Shown: positions 52,961 through 61,736 of the stretch, piece by piece | Position numbering within the stretch: the first letter of the stretch is position 1 | Layout: every line of letters begins with the position of its first letter | DNA from: Desertifilum tharense IPPAS B-1220 | GTDB taxonomy: Bacteria > Cyanobacteriota > Cyanobacteriia > Cyanobacteriales > Desertifilaceae | NCBI RefSeq assembly: GCF_001746915.1 | Contig: NZ_MJGC01000110.1 | Span: 1 to 64,000, forward strand | Reading direction: 5' to 3' | DNA: 64,000 nucleotides | Made by a program: the position numbers and the translations under genes | Notes under the pieces: generated by a model | Databases searched by the model: none | What the model was told of the DNA's origin: nothing | Seen by the model: only the letters and a program-made list of their open reading frames with translations

Positions 52961-53368
52961 ATGTTTCTACCTAGCGTTGATACACAATTGCGACTGTTCA
53001 ACTCGCTTCCTCAGCAAGTCCAGTCAGCGATCGTTGGGTATGCCAATGCCGCTAAAGTTCCTCCATCAGCGGCGATCGAGTTTGCAATCGCTCAATTCTT
53101 AGAACTAGACTCCAATCTCTTTAGAGAGCAACCCAGTGCCTTAGAAGACAACGGCATTCTAAGCGAACTGCCTCGATCGGTTCAAACGGCAATTGAACAG
53201 TATGCTATTCAAAACAAGATGCCGCCTGAGTTTGTCATAGAATTAGCGATCGCTCACTTTCTAGATCCCGACTCTGTTACCTTTACCGACTGCCAAATCA
53301 GTATCCAACGCGAGCAAGTTGAACGCTTAAAAGGGTATTGGCATCGCCAGCCAGAGACAGTTGTTTAA
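52961..53368 (+). CDS. Protein with two copies of a helical repeat, unknown function
   Basis: 135 aa with a clear internal duplication: LFNSLPQQVQSAIVGYANAAKVPPSAAIEFAIAQFLELDS (about 12-51) and ILSELPRSVQTAIEQYAIQNKMPPEFVIELAIAHFLDPDS (about 66-105). Each half has the pattern LP..VQ.AI..YA...K.PP...IE.AIA.FL..DS, resembling a short ribbon-helix-helix or HTH-like unit. Ribosome site AGGAGG precedes the ATG by 8 nt. Function unknown. Confidence 0.75.
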   Translation: MFLPSVDTQLRLFNSLPQQVQSAIVGYANAAKVPPSAAIEFAIAQFLELDSNLFREQPSALEDNGILSELPRSVQTAIEQYAIQNKMPPEFVIELAIAHFLDPDSVTFTDCQISIQREQVERLKGYWHRQPETVV

Positions 53369-53397
53369 AACAGTCTCTGGTGGCATTCCTGGGTTCT

Positions 53398-54330
53398 CTA
53401 AGCTTGCAGAATCATGTCATCAACAGAGAAGTCAATCTCGGCGCGATCGCGTCCAGAGGTCAGATAATCGTGATGGAAGGAGTCTTTTAAGCCAGAGATG
53501 AGGTCAAATTCGGGTTGCCATTTGAGTTCGGTTTTGGCTTTGGTAACATCGGCAAAGAAGTGCTGAACGCGCATGGGAAAGGCTTTGCGCTTGCCAAAGT
53601 CGAACTGTTTGGGGTCGTAATGTACAATTTTGAGGCTATCGGGAGATTTGCCAGCCGCTTCGATGCAGGCGCGGGCTAATCCGTCAAAGGTGACATAGCG
53701 ATCGCCAGAAACGTTATAAATTTGTCCAATGGCCAGTCCCTTTCCTAATACTTTTGCCATTGCTGCCGCTAAATCCGCACAGTGACCCAATTGCGTGATA
53801 TGTTGACCGTTACCGGGAATGGGGATAGGGCGATCGCGGACAATCCGATCGAAAAACCAAGCCTCTAGATCGTTATAATTCTGCGGGCCATAAATATAGG
53901 TGGGACGAATAGCCGTAAAAGGCAAACCCTGAGTCGCGAGATAGGCTTCAGTTTGGTGTTTTCCCTTATGGCGGCTTTTGGGATCGACCGGATCGCCTTC
54001 CTTGTGGGGCATTTGGTCAGATTTGAGATAAACGCCCGCCGAACTCATGTAGACGAAATGCTGAATGCGGTCTTTAAAAATTTCCGCCAGGGGTTGGGTA
54101 TCGCTTAACTCGCGCCCGTTGTTGTCAAAAATGGCGTCAAAGCGTTCTGAGGATAGCTGTTCTTTCAACTGTTCGGCAGAAGTGCGATCGCCGTGAATTT
54201 GTTGAATCCCTTCAATCGGTGCGGGTTGATTTCCCCGATTAAACAAAACCACCTCATGACCTTGCTTCACTAGAATTTTAGTCAGATAAACCCCAATGAA
54301 ACGGGTTCCCCCCATCATTAAAATTCGCAT
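53398..54330 (-). CDS. NAD-dependent epimerase/dehydratase family protein (CSP41-like)
   Basis: 310 aa extended SDR. The start MRILMMGGTRFIGVYLTKIL has the nucleotide motif GGTRFIG, followed by VLFNRGNQ, FVYMSSAGVY and RPTYIYGPQNYNDLE. This variant (GGTRFIG, SSAGVY) belongs to the CSP41/chloroplast stem-loop binding protein group; plant members bind and process RNA. The catalytic YxxxK of classic SDRs is not obvious in its usual form, consistent with this group. Enzyme activity in cyanobacteria is unknown. Confidence 0.85.
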   Translation of the reverse strand: MRILMMGGTRFIGVYLTKILVKQGHEVVLFNRGNQPAPIEGIQQIHGDRTSAEQLKEQLSSERFDAIFDNNGRELSDTQPLAEIFKDRIQHFVYMSSAGVYLKSDQMPHKEGDPVDPKSRHKGKHQTEAYLATQGLPFTAIRPTYIYGPQNYNDLEAWFFDRIVRDRPIPIPGNGQHITQLGHCADLAAAMAKVLGKGLAIGQIYNVSGDRYVTFDGLARACIEAAGKSPDSLKIVHYDPKQFDFGKRKAFPMRVQHFFADVTKAKTELKWQPEFDLISGLKDSFHHDYLTSGRDRAEIDFSVDDMILQA

Positions 54331-54572
54331 ATTTCAACTCTTGGATAGATCGCAATCAAAAATTTTGCTTTGGAAAATTCCCCTAGCCGAACAGATTATA
54401 ACGGAACGGTGCGATCGCCGTTTCAGAATGGCGATAAGAGTTGGCGGATTGTCGCTAAGATTGAGAATACACAGCAAAAACTACGCTCAACCTATTTAGA
54501 CTTGAGCCTTGTAGACTACGACGATCGATCCAGTCGTGCAATTCTGCGATCAAATCAATACATTCAATCAAC

Positions 54573-56021
54573 ATGACAGTTAGAGTTCGGATTGCTCCAA
54601 GTCCTACCGGAAACCTACATATTGGCACAGCCAGGACGGCTGTGTTTAACTGGTTATTTGCGCGGCGTCAAGGCGGAACCTTCATTTTGCGAATTGAGGA
54701 TACCGATTTAGAGCGATCGCGCCCAGAATATACCGAAAATATCCTGGAAGGCCTCACCTGGCTAGGACTGAACTGGGACGAGGGCCCCTTCTTTCAAACC
54801 AAGCGCCTCGATCTCTACCAGCAAGCCGTGCAAACCCTTCTCGATAAGGGATTAGCCTATCCCTGCTATTGCACCCCAGAAGAACTTGAAGCCCTGCGAG
54901 AGGCCCAGAAAGCGCGCGGAGAAGCCCCCCGTTACGACAACCGCCACCGGAATTTAACCCCCCAAGAACGCGAAGCTTTTGCAGCCGAAGGTCGCAAACC
55001 CGTCATCCGCTTTAAAATTGACGACGATCGCGAAATTGTGTGGAATGACTTGATTCGCGGTAAGGTCAGTTGGCGCGGTAGCGATCTCGGCGGCGATATG
55101 GTGGTTGCCCGTTCTGCTGAAGATCATACGATTGGGCAAGCCCTCTATAACTTGGCGGTGGTGGTGGATGATATTGAGATGCACATCACCCACGTCATTC
55201 GCGGGGAAGATCATATTGCGAATACCGCCAAGCAAATTCTGTTGTATGAAGCCCTCGAACACCCGGTTCCTGAATTTGCTCACACGCCGTTAATTTTGAA
55301 TATGGAAGGTCGCAAACTCTCGAAGCGCGACGGCGTTACCTCCATTTCCGATTTTAAACGGATGGGCTATTTAGCACCCGCCTTAGCTAACTATATGACC
55401 TTACTGGGTTGGACGCCCGCCGATTCCACTCAAGAGATTTTTACCCTAACCGAAGCCGCGCAGCAATTTGGCTTTGAACGGGTGAATAAAGCTGGGGCGA
55501 AGTTTGACTGGGCGAAGTTGGACTGGATTAATAGTCAATACCTGCATCAGATCCCGGCGACTGAATTAACTGAACTGTTGGTTCCTTACTGGCAAGGGGC
55601 AGGGTATGCTGTCGATCTCGATCGCGATCGCCCTTGGCTCGATCGTCTGAGTGCCTTAATTGGCCCAAGTTTAACTCGTTTAGAAGAAGCTGTGGCGATG
55701 AGCCAACTCTTCTTTCGCGAAACGGTAGAAATTAACGAAGAAGCCAGCACCCAGTTGCAACAAACCGGATCGGCGGAAGTCCTGCAAACCCTCCTAGAAA
55801 GCCTTGAGGGTCAATCTTTGGATGAAACCCAAGCCCAGGGGATGATTCAAAGCTTGGTTAAAGAGAAAAAGCTGAAAAAAGGCTTAGTGATGCGGAGTCT
55901 CAGGGCTGCCTTAACCGGCGAGTTACATGGCCCCGATTTAATTCAATCTTGGTTATTGTTGAATCACAAAGGGTTAGATCGAACCCGAATTGAACAAGCA
56001 AAAGCGATCGCGCAATCCTAA
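54573..56021 (+). CDS. gltX: Glutamyl-tRNA synthetase
   Basis: 482 aa class I synthetase. The HIGH-like motif is in PSPTGNLHIGTART, the KMSKS-like motif in GRKLSKRDGVTS. The zinc-type motif is partly present (YPCYCTPEELEALRE). It charges tRNA-Glu, and in cyanobacteria also feeds tetrapyrrole synthesis through glutamyl-tRNA. The start at 54573 gives MTVRVRIAPSPTGN, normal. A small exported protein gene follows 3 nt after the stop. Confidence 0.97.
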   Translation: MTVRVRIAPSPTGNLHIGTARTAVFNWLFARRQGGTFILRIEDTDLERSRPEYTENILEGLTWLGLNWDEGPFFQTKRLDLYQQAVQTLLDKGLAYPCYCTPEELEALREAQKARGEAPRYDNRHRNLTPQEREAFAAEGRKPVIRFKIDDDREIVWNDLIRGKVSWRGSDLGGDMVVARSAEDHTIGQALYNLAVVVDDIEMHITHVIRGEDHIANTAKQILLYEALEHPVPEFAHTPLILNMEGRKLSKRDGVTSISDFKRMGYLAPALANYMTLLGWTPADSTQEIFTLTEAAQQFGFERVNKAGAKFDWAKLDWINSQYLHQIPATELTELLVPYWQGAGYAVDLDRDRPWLDRLSALIGPSLTRLEEAVAMSQLFFRETVEINEEASTQLQQTGSAEVLQTLLESLEGQSLDETQAQGMIQSLVKEKKLKKGLVMRSLRAALTGELHGPDLIQSWLLLNHKGLDRTRIEQAKAIAQS

Positions 56022-56024
56022 ATC

Positions 56025-56528
56025 ATGAAACGTCTGCCACTTCCTTGCTCTGGTTTTTTAGCCCGCAGTGGCTTGCTGATGCTCGTTTCCGTCGCCGGAT
56101 TCGCGCCCCTAGGTCAAGCCCAAACCACCCCCATTTCCCCGACCTTTAGGAGCATTACCGTTAGCCCCAAGTTTTCTCCCGATCCCCTCGTTCTTAAAGG
56201 GATCGGTGGGGGGGAAGTGTCTGCAAGCGACCGGGTTGGCATTGTGGAAACCTCTACTGGCTTCTGTGTCGGCTTCATTAACGATCGACCCGATCACCGT
56301 CTTGTCCTGACCGAGGCTTTTAGCTACCTCAGCTTGCAGGTTCAAAGCCCACAAGACACCATGCTGGTCGTGCGCGGCCCTGGGGGAACCTGGTGTAACG
56401 ATGACCTGGTGGGCAAAAACCCAGGAATAGCAGGGGAGTGGCTACCGGGCACCTATGAAGTCTGGGTCGGTTCCTATCGGCAAGCCGATTATCATCCCTA
56501 TCTCATTAAGATTACCGAAGTTCGTTAA
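56025..56528 (+). CDS. Exported hypothetical protein, PPC-like domain
   Basis: 167 aa. A signal peptide (about 1-32, cleavage near GQAQT) is followed by a beta-sandwich-like region with SFCVGFINDRPDH-type and QDTMLVVRGPGGTWCNDDL, WLPGTYEVWVGSY patterns, similar to pre-peptidase C-terminal (PPC) domains. Two Cys near positions 83 and 124 may form a disulfide. Begins 3 nt after gltX, so it is co-transcribed. Role unknown. Confidence 0.75.
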   Translation: MKRLPLPCSGFLARSGLLMLVSVAGFAPLGQAQTTPISPTFRSITVSPKFSPDPLVLKGIGGGEVSASDRVGIVETSTGFCVGFINDRPDHRLVLTEAFSYLSLQVQSPQDTMLVVRGPGGTWCNDDLVGKNPGIAGEWLPGTYEVWVGSYRQADYHPYLIKITEVR

Positions 56529-56891
56529 AATCTCCCAACGGTTAACCGCTAACTATACTAAGATCCGTCTCAAGTTAAGCTGTTTAACTCAGCTTGGGTC
56601 GGAGGTTCGGCAATCGGCTTGCTGGTGGCTCAAAGCTCAGTGCGATTGGGTGCGATCGCATCTATCTCTAGAGGCAAACCCCATCAAGCGTAAAGGTTGC
56701 ATAGTACGATTATGGGTAATAGTTGTGAATTCAGGCGATTCGTCTAACGCGAAGCGCGTGAAACTGCATCTATCGATCCCAGAAGCTGCCTCAATTGTTG
56801 AGTGCTGCATTTACTAACGATTTGTTCTTGGGGATTGCGATCTCCCTCTGGCATCGCACACCCGCCCTGACTGGAGTCAATTGGCAGTGTC
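56529..56891. other. Intergenic region
   Basis: 363 bases without a convincing gene. A hairpin AAGCTG (56577-56582), loop TTTAACT, CAGCTT (56590-56595) lies 48 nt after the exported protein gene, without a T run. The rest has no structure I can support. Confidence 0.4.
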
Positions 56892-57563
56892 ATGTTTATT
56901 TTAAAGAGGCAGGACGTTGAAATTTCGAGCGTTCAACACCCCAAACGCGATCAGCAAATACCGATTCTGAACTATCAGGGGCAAACTTTTCGCTTGATTA
57001 ATGTCTTTTCAGCCGCGCAAGCCGATGAAGCCAAGGCATACTGGCGAGATTTAACCGATAATCGGGGCAAAGCCTGTGTCTTGCTGGAGGAACCGGATCG
57101 CTATAGCGTTTGGGGAAAAGTGCGGCTCGATCAACTTGCTAACGATGAGGCGGGTACTACAGAAGCGAAACCCGCTTTATATACCCAGGCTTGTTTGCTA
57201 TTGCTCCAAGCCGTCTATATTGACATTGAAGATTTGTTAGGCAATCGACAAGCAAGCGCTTTTGAAAAAGATTTAGCTGGAGCCTTGGCTCAATGGAGCT
57301 TTCCTCAAGCCGGTTCGGCAAAAGCCATTAAGGATATGCTAACGCTTGACCCCCTCGATGGGCTACCCATTCAACCCTGGCAAGAACATCACTTGATCAA
57401 TTTCTTGCAAGAGTTACATCGCTTAGGGAAAGACTATTTTGGTAATGACAGTTTTACCGCACGAGCCATTGAGGTTTTAGATGACCTCTCTGATGGCGAT
57501 CGCGTTGAGTTTACCGCCTGGATCAACAAATCTCCCCTCGGTCAACTGTGGAATGCAGGTTAA
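56892..57563 (+). CDS. Conserved cyanobacterial protein (Npun_F0813-like)
   Basis: 223 aa, soluble. Begins MFILKRQDVEISSVQHPKRD and has ACVLLEEPDRYSVWGKVRLDQL and QACLLLLQAVYIDIEDLLG, a pattern that fits a conserved cyanobacterial family I know under the locus-type name Npun_F0813; no function is known. The C-terminal part is helical with KSPLGQLWNAG at the end. Family name given from memory. Confidence 0.7.
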   Translation: MFILKRQDVEISSVQHPKRDQQIPILNYQGQTFRLINVFSAAQADEAKAYWRDLTDNRGKACVLLEEPDRYSVWGKVRLDQLANDEAGTTEAKPALYTQACLLLLQAVYIDIEDLLGNRQASAFEKDLAGALAQWSFPQAGSAKAIKDMLTLDPLDGLPIQPWQEHHLINFLQELHRLGKDYFGNDSFTARAIEVLDDLSDGDRVEFTAWINKSPLGQLWNAG

Positions 57564-57706
57564 CTGAATTCGTTGAAAAATTGTGTGCGATTTGCCAAAC
57601 CTAGGGAAATTTTCTCCTAAGATGGCAGTAACTTGTAGACCTGCTCATTCTATGGTCTGCTGTTAATAAGCTGAAAATAACTGATTGTGCGTTCACCGGA
57701 CTTCCT

Positions 57707-58666
57707 ATGAGCAGCTCCGCCGAAAAATCATCTACCGCGAAATCCCCCCTGACCGCTCAAACAATCGTCTTAGCTGGCGTAACTTGGGCGGTTGCTGCGC
57801 TGCTATTTTTTCTGTTGTTTGGCGCAACTCCCCCAGGAGAAAGCCCCCCGACGTGGTACTTGCTAGGCACCTACATTTTTGGGTTTGTCGCCAACCTCAG
57901 CGCTGCTATTTTGTGTTTGAGAAACTGGCGCAGCCCTCAAATTGTCAGCGGACGCAACGTTTGGCTGGGCATTGGTTTGGGCTTATTCCTCTACGTTATT
58001 GGCGATATCTTGTTTTTCCTGTGGGAATTTGTCTGGGAACAAGATCCAGTCGTTTCGCCCGGTGACTTTTTCTATTTGCTAAATTACCTGTGCCTATCTT
58101 GGGGTATGATGCTCGCAGTCACCAGTCGGCGCTTGAATTTAGAACTCAAGCAATGGATCGCGATCGCCGCTATCGGGATTGTGGGAATGGCCCTGGCGGT
58201 TTGGCTATCGCTCCCCCCTTCGATGTCTGGACTGGCGTCCACCTCACAAACCCCGACGGCTCCTACTCCTGCTGCTACCACTCCAGCCCCCGCTCCCGCA
58301 GCGAGCAGAGCACCTGATTGGGTTGTCAAACTCGAAGAGGATTTAGCGCCTCTTGATAAGCCCGTGACGCTGATTTACACCGTTTTTGACGTGGCACTCC
58401 TCATTGCAGCAACCACCCTGCTCTTGGCGTTCTGGGGCGGTCGATTTTCCCAATCTTGGCGGATGATCGCAGCAGCCGCTTTTTGCCTCTACATTGCCGA
58501 TATGTGGTTCAAGTATGCCGCCACCCGCGTACCAGATTACCAAAGCGGCGGCATTCTTGAAGTATTTTGGGTCTTTAGCCCCCTGTTATTTGGGATTGGC
58601 GCGGCTCTAGAATACGATATTTCAACCCGCACCCCCACCCGTCGCGCTGGACGGCGGCGCAGCTAA
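57707..58666 (+). CDS. Conserved membrane protein of unknown function
   Basis: 319 aa with about eight membrane helices (about 22-40, 48-70, 83-103, 125-142, 150-170, 220-245, 253-272, 287-303). The central loop 175-208 is a low-complexity Ala/Pro/Thr linker (TPTAPTPAATTPAPAPAASR). The C-terminus is basic (TRTPTRRAGRRRS). The conserved pattern WLGIGLGLFLYVIGDILFFLWE and DPVVSPGDFFYLLNYL suggests a specific cyanobacterial family; function unknown. Confidence 0.78.
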   Translation: MSSSAEKSSTAKSPLTAQTIVLAGVTWAVAALLFFLLFGATPPGESPPTWYLLGTYIFGFVANLSAAILCLRNWRSPQIVSGRNVWLGIGLGLFLYVIGDILFFLWEFVWEQDPVVSPGDFFYLLNYLCLSWGMMLAVTSRRLNLELKQWIAIAAIGIVGMALAVWLSLPPSMSGLASTSQTPTAPTPAATTPAPAPAASRAPDWVVKLEEDLAPLDKPVTLIYTVFDVALLIAATTLLLAFWGGRFSQSWRMIAAAAFCLYIADMWFKYAATRVPDYQSGGILEVFWVFSPLLFGIGAALEYDISTRTPTRRAGRRRS

Positions 58667-58723
58667 AACTGGCAGAAATCACAAATTCAGCAAGTGTGGC
58701 GATCGCACTTGCTTTTTTAGCGG

Positions 58724-59935
58724 CTAAAAAAACGCCTCCACGCAACGGATAAACATCTCTACCCCTATCCCCAAAGCCGTTTCGTCAAAGTCAAAGTGGG
58801 GATGATGGTGGGGATAATTCAATCCCTTTTCGGCATTCGCAGAACCCAGGAAGAAGTAACACCCAGGGATTTCTTGGAGAAAGAACGCCATATCTTCGCC
58901 GCCCATTGTCTGGCATTCTGGCACGACGCCCGCCGGGGTTTCCACAACGCTCAAAGCTACCGATCTCACTAAATCCGCCATTTGCGAATCGTTGATCAAA
59001 GCCGGATACAATCTCCAGTAGTCTAAGTGGTAACGCGCCCCGTGAGCGTGGCAGATTCCCTCAATAATTTGGGCCAGACGTTGCTCGAAATAATCGCTCA
59101 GTTGGGGATCGAAGTAGCGCACCGTACCGCTCATTTTGGCACTGTCGGCGATGACGTTGAGTGCAGTTCCGGCATGGAGTTCGCCCACGGTGACGACTGC
59201 GGCTTGGGTGGGATCGATATTCCGAGCGACAATGGTTTGCAGGGCGTTAATAATTTGGGCGCTCAGAACAATGGAGTCAATGGTTTGATGGGGCATGGCA
59301 CCATGTCCCCCTTTACCGAAAAGGTGCAGGCGGAAGCATTCAACCGCCGCCATTAACGCCCCACGGCGAACGCCAATGGTCCCTAACGGCAGGTTGTTCC
59401 ACAGGTGCAACCCAATGATGGCTTCTACGTCCGGGTTTTTGAGAACCCCCGCTTCAATCATAGGCTTTGCGCCTCCGGGCCCTTCTTCGGCGGGTTGAAA
59501 GATGATTTTGAGGGTGCCGTTAAAGTCTTGGCGGTGTTGGGCGAGGTAATAGGCGGTACCGAGGGCGATCGCCGTATGTCCATCATGACCGCAAGCGTGC
59601 ATAATGCCATCATGCTGCGATCGGTAAGGGACGGTGTTTTCTTCTTGGATGGGGAGGGCATCCATATCGGCTCGAATCGCCAGTACCCGACCGGGTGCCG
59701 ATCCGGGGATCGTTGCCACAATGCCGGTTTTGGCAATGCCTGTTTGATGTTCGATCCCCCATTGCGTTAATTTTTCAGAGACAAATTGGGCGGTTAGCTG
59801 TTCTTGAAATCCGAGTTCGGGCTTCTGATGCAGTCGCCTGCGCCACTCCACAAGTTGAGCTTGAAGGGCGCGAATTTCAGGTCTAACTTGGTTTAAATCA
59901 ATCGCAGAAGTCGAACGCGAGGAAGATAACGTCAT
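58724..59935 (-). CDS. M20 family amidohydrolase/peptidase
   Basis: 403 aa. Metal-binding and catalytic motifs: RADMDALPI, ACGHDGHTAIALGTAYYLA, FQPAEEGPGGAKPMI (catalytic Glu), LHLWNNLPLG, and MGGEDMAFFLQEIPG. This is the IAA-amino acid/N-acyl-amino acid amidohydrolase branch of M20D, using two metal ions to cleave N-acylated amino acids in the cytoplasm. Substrate not determinable. Stands alone. Confidence 0.93.
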   Translation of the reverse strand: MTLSSSRSTSAIDLNQVRPEIRALQAQLVEWRRRLHQKPELGFQEQLTAQFVSEKLTQWGIEHQTGIAKTGIVATIPGSAPGRVLAIRADMDALPIQEENTVPYRSQHDGIMHACGHDGHTAIALGTAYYLAQHRQDFNGTLKIIFQPAEEGPGGAKPMIEAGVLKNPDVEAIIGLHLWNNLPLGTIGVRRGALMAAVECFRLHLFGKGGHGAMPHQTIDSIVLSAQIINALQTIVARNIDPTQAAVVTVGELHAGTALNVIADSAKMSGTVRYFDPQLSDYFEQRLAQIIEGICHAHGARYHLDYWRLYPALINDSQMADLVRSVALSVVETPAGVVPECQTMGGEDMAFFLQEIPGCYFFLGSANAEKGLNYPHHHPHFDFDETALGIGVEMFIRCVEAFF

Positions 59936-60374
59936 AGGGTGCTGGCGGATAGGGAAATGGGCGATCGCGGCTAGATCGACGCTCAGTCAGGCGAGTCTTT
60001 TGAGCCGTTTAGGGGGTTCTCGCTGGGCGGCGTACAACTAGAGAACGCCTGCGCCCAGGAACCTGCAAATTCTAGTATATCGAGCTGAAAATCGGGGTAT
60101 CCATCGCCGCCAAATTCAGGTATTAACCTTTGCTAGATGTTTTTCCTAAAGACTTTCTGTACAATAGAGGAGAGTGGACAGGTAATAATTTGATTGAATT
60201 CTTAATCATCTTCAGTGATGAGCGGACGACCGATCTAACCACGGCAAAGGCAATGCAACCTGCTTCTACAATTGATTTGTTCTTAGCCTTATTCATGCTT
60301 TTTATTCAGGACCCAAGTTTGAGTACCGCCTAACCTGATGTCGGCTTTCGCAATTCAGGCAAAGCCTGGATCTG
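59936..60374. other. Intergenic region with a strong hairpin
   Basis: 439 bases between the divergent M20 and anti-sigma-type genes. The notable feature is a long GC-rich hairpin at 60014-60062 (listed separately). A 67-codon TTG-start frame at 60130-60333 has no support. Confidence 0.45.
60014..60062. ncRNA. Candidate structured hairpin
   Basis: GGTTC (60014-60018) plus CTGGGCG (60022-60028) pair with CGCCCAG (60051-60057) plus GAACC (60058-60062): 12 base pairs with one 3-nt bulge. Inside, GCG/CGC can extend the stem. No T run on either side, so it is not a simple terminator. It may be part of a 5' leader or a small RNA. Confidence 0.4.
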
Positions 60375-60848
60375 ATGAGTATCTGTCCTGTTGAAAGCTC
60401 AGGGGTTTTTGGAGTGATTGCGATTTCCCAGCGTCCGGTAAGCTCGAAGTGGAGTACGATTAGCTTTGCTTCTACTCTCTACCTGTGTCCGGTTCTTGAT
60501 TTATTGCTCGCAGGCGTTCCTAATCGCTTGCAGGCAGAGGTGCGACTCGGCTTGCAAGAAGCGTTAGTCAATGCTGCCAAGCATGGCAATAATCTCGATC
60601 CGAGTAAAAAAGTTTTAGTTCGCTTCTCAGTAATGGGAAACACCTGTTGGTGGGTGATTTCCGATCAAGGTTCGGGAATTCCCGCAGATTGTTGTTGCAG
60701 CACTGAACGTTCCGAACAGCTTCCCCATCAAGAATCGGAATGCGGTCGGGGATTGTTTATTCTCCATCAGGTTTTTGACCAAGTGGAGTGGAACCCTGAC
60801 GAACGAGAGTTAAAGTTAGGAAAACTGCTCTCTCATTCGTCTTACTAG
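60375..60848 (+). CDS. Anti-sigma regulatory factor-type ATPase (HATPase_c_2)
   Basis: 157 aa. The GHKL kinase fold is seen in the N box RLGLQEALVNAAKHGNNLDPS (E, N, K/H) and in WWVISDQGSGIP (D box) and GRGLFILHQVFDQVEW (G box). These RsbW/SpoIIAB-like proteins bind and phosphorylate STAS antagonists or sigma factors. A short Cys cluster (CCCST) is unusual in detail. The SpoIIE-type phosphatase at 16628-18082 would be a natural opponent, but they are 42 kb apart. Confidence 0.88.
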   Translation: MSICPVESSGVFGVIAISQRPVSSKWSTISFASTLYLCPVLDLLLAGVPNRLQAEVRLGLQEALVNAAKHGNNLDPSKKVLVRFSVMGNTCWWVISDQGSGIPADCCCSTERSEQLPHQESECGRGLFILHQVFDQVEWNPDERELKLGKLLSHSSY

Positions 60849-60859
60849 CTCGATCTCGC

Positions 60860-61111
60860 CTATCTTTGGGATGGGTTTGAGGAATGACCGTGTGTCGGAC
60901 AAGGGGGGGCGGAGATCGAACGGTCGAGCCATCCGGTTGCCTGTTGCAGTCGCGGTAAGGCTTCCTCCGGTTGGTCTTTGAGGAGAAAGATTAAAGCGGC
61001 TGAGAGTTGTTCGCCCGCGCGAGCTTTGCGATTGGCTTTTAAGCGATGCCAGTCGCTCGGCGCGATCGCTAAACGTTCTGCCAAGATTTGCGCGAGTTCT
61101 AGCGTACTCAT
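60860..61111 (-). CDS. Conserved cyanobacterial protein (DUF6439-like)
   Basis: 83 aa from ATG 61111: MSTLELAQILAERLAIAPSDW, then RLKANRKARAGEQLSAALIFLL and LPRLQQATGWLDRSISAPPCPTHG. An all-helical small protein with a C-terminal conserved block ending in PPCPTHGH. I recall this pattern as DUF6439, but cannot confirm. The frame extends upstream without similarity. It converges on the anti-sigma-type gene with an 11-nt gap. Confidence 0.68.
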   Translation of the reverse strand: MSTLELAQILAERLAIAPSDWHRLKANRKARAGEQLSAALIFLLKDQPEEALPRLQQATGWLDRSISAPPCPTHGHSSNPSQR

Positions 61112-61328
61112 CTCGCTGCAAGAGCGATCGCTTTTCGATCCAGATGACGCGAGAGGCAAATTAGACATCACAGAAGCTCAACATCTAAGCGACGACTTTA
61201 AAAAAATATACTACTTGTTCATAAAGCGCCGCGATTTATTCATGAATCTACATTTTATCTAAGCTAAACGACATCATCCGCTGGGGGGATCGCTGCTGCC
61301 TAACTCTAGTATGCTGAGGGGTGGTTGA

Positions 61329-61670
61329 ATGCGCCGAGTTGAATTTATGTCTAATCAGCCTTCCCCGGTCGATCCCGAAGGAGAATTGGAGCGATCGCTC
61401 CTCAACGCCGAACAAGCCTTAAGCGAACTCAAAGCGCGCTATAGCCAAGTTAAACAGGGTCAAAGCCAGCAAGAAGAATTACAACAACGCCTATCACAAC
61501 TTCAGCAGGAAGTCAAGCAAATTCAGCGCCAACTCAACAGCTTAGAAATTGAACTCGAAAGTCGCCTGTTTTCCTGGGTGCGACTGAGCGATCCCTTTTG
61601 GCAAGCCGTACGCTTTGGCGGGATCGGTCTAATTGGCGGCTGGTTTTTGCATTGGCTGATCCGGCGCTAA
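61329..61670 (+). CDS. Coiled-coil protein with C-terminal membrane anchor
   Basis: 113 aa. Residues 18-78 are a strong coiled coil (LERSLLNAEQALSELKARYS, LQQRLSQLQQEVKQIQRQLN), followed by SWVRLSDPFWQAVRFGG and a single membrane helix at the end (GIGLIGGWFLHWLIRR). ATG 61329 has the GAGGGG site 8 nt before it; ATG 61347 (MSNQPSPVD) is an alternative. A tail-anchored protein of this shape is common in cyanobacteria; function unknown. asnS starts 67 nt downstream. Confidence 0.78.
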   Translation: MRRVEFMSNQPSPVDPEGELERSLLNAEQALSELKARYSQVKQGQSQQEELQQRLSQLQQEVKQIQRQLNSLEIELESRLFSWVRLSDPFWQAVRFGGIGLIGGWFLHWLIRR

Positions 61671-61736
61671 TCCGAGCCGAAACGCTGAGAAGTGATTAAA
61701 CTAGCTGTAAGGAACGCGATCGATCAAGAATATCCA

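Noticed and set aside
56455..56817. 120-codon plus-strand frame overlapping the end of the exported protein gene
   Set aside because: It starts inside that gene in another frame and its sequence does not look like a folded protein.
60130..60333. 67-codon frame upstream of the anti-sigma-type gene
   Set aside because: TTG start without a ribosome site and no recognisable pattern; kept as intergenic.
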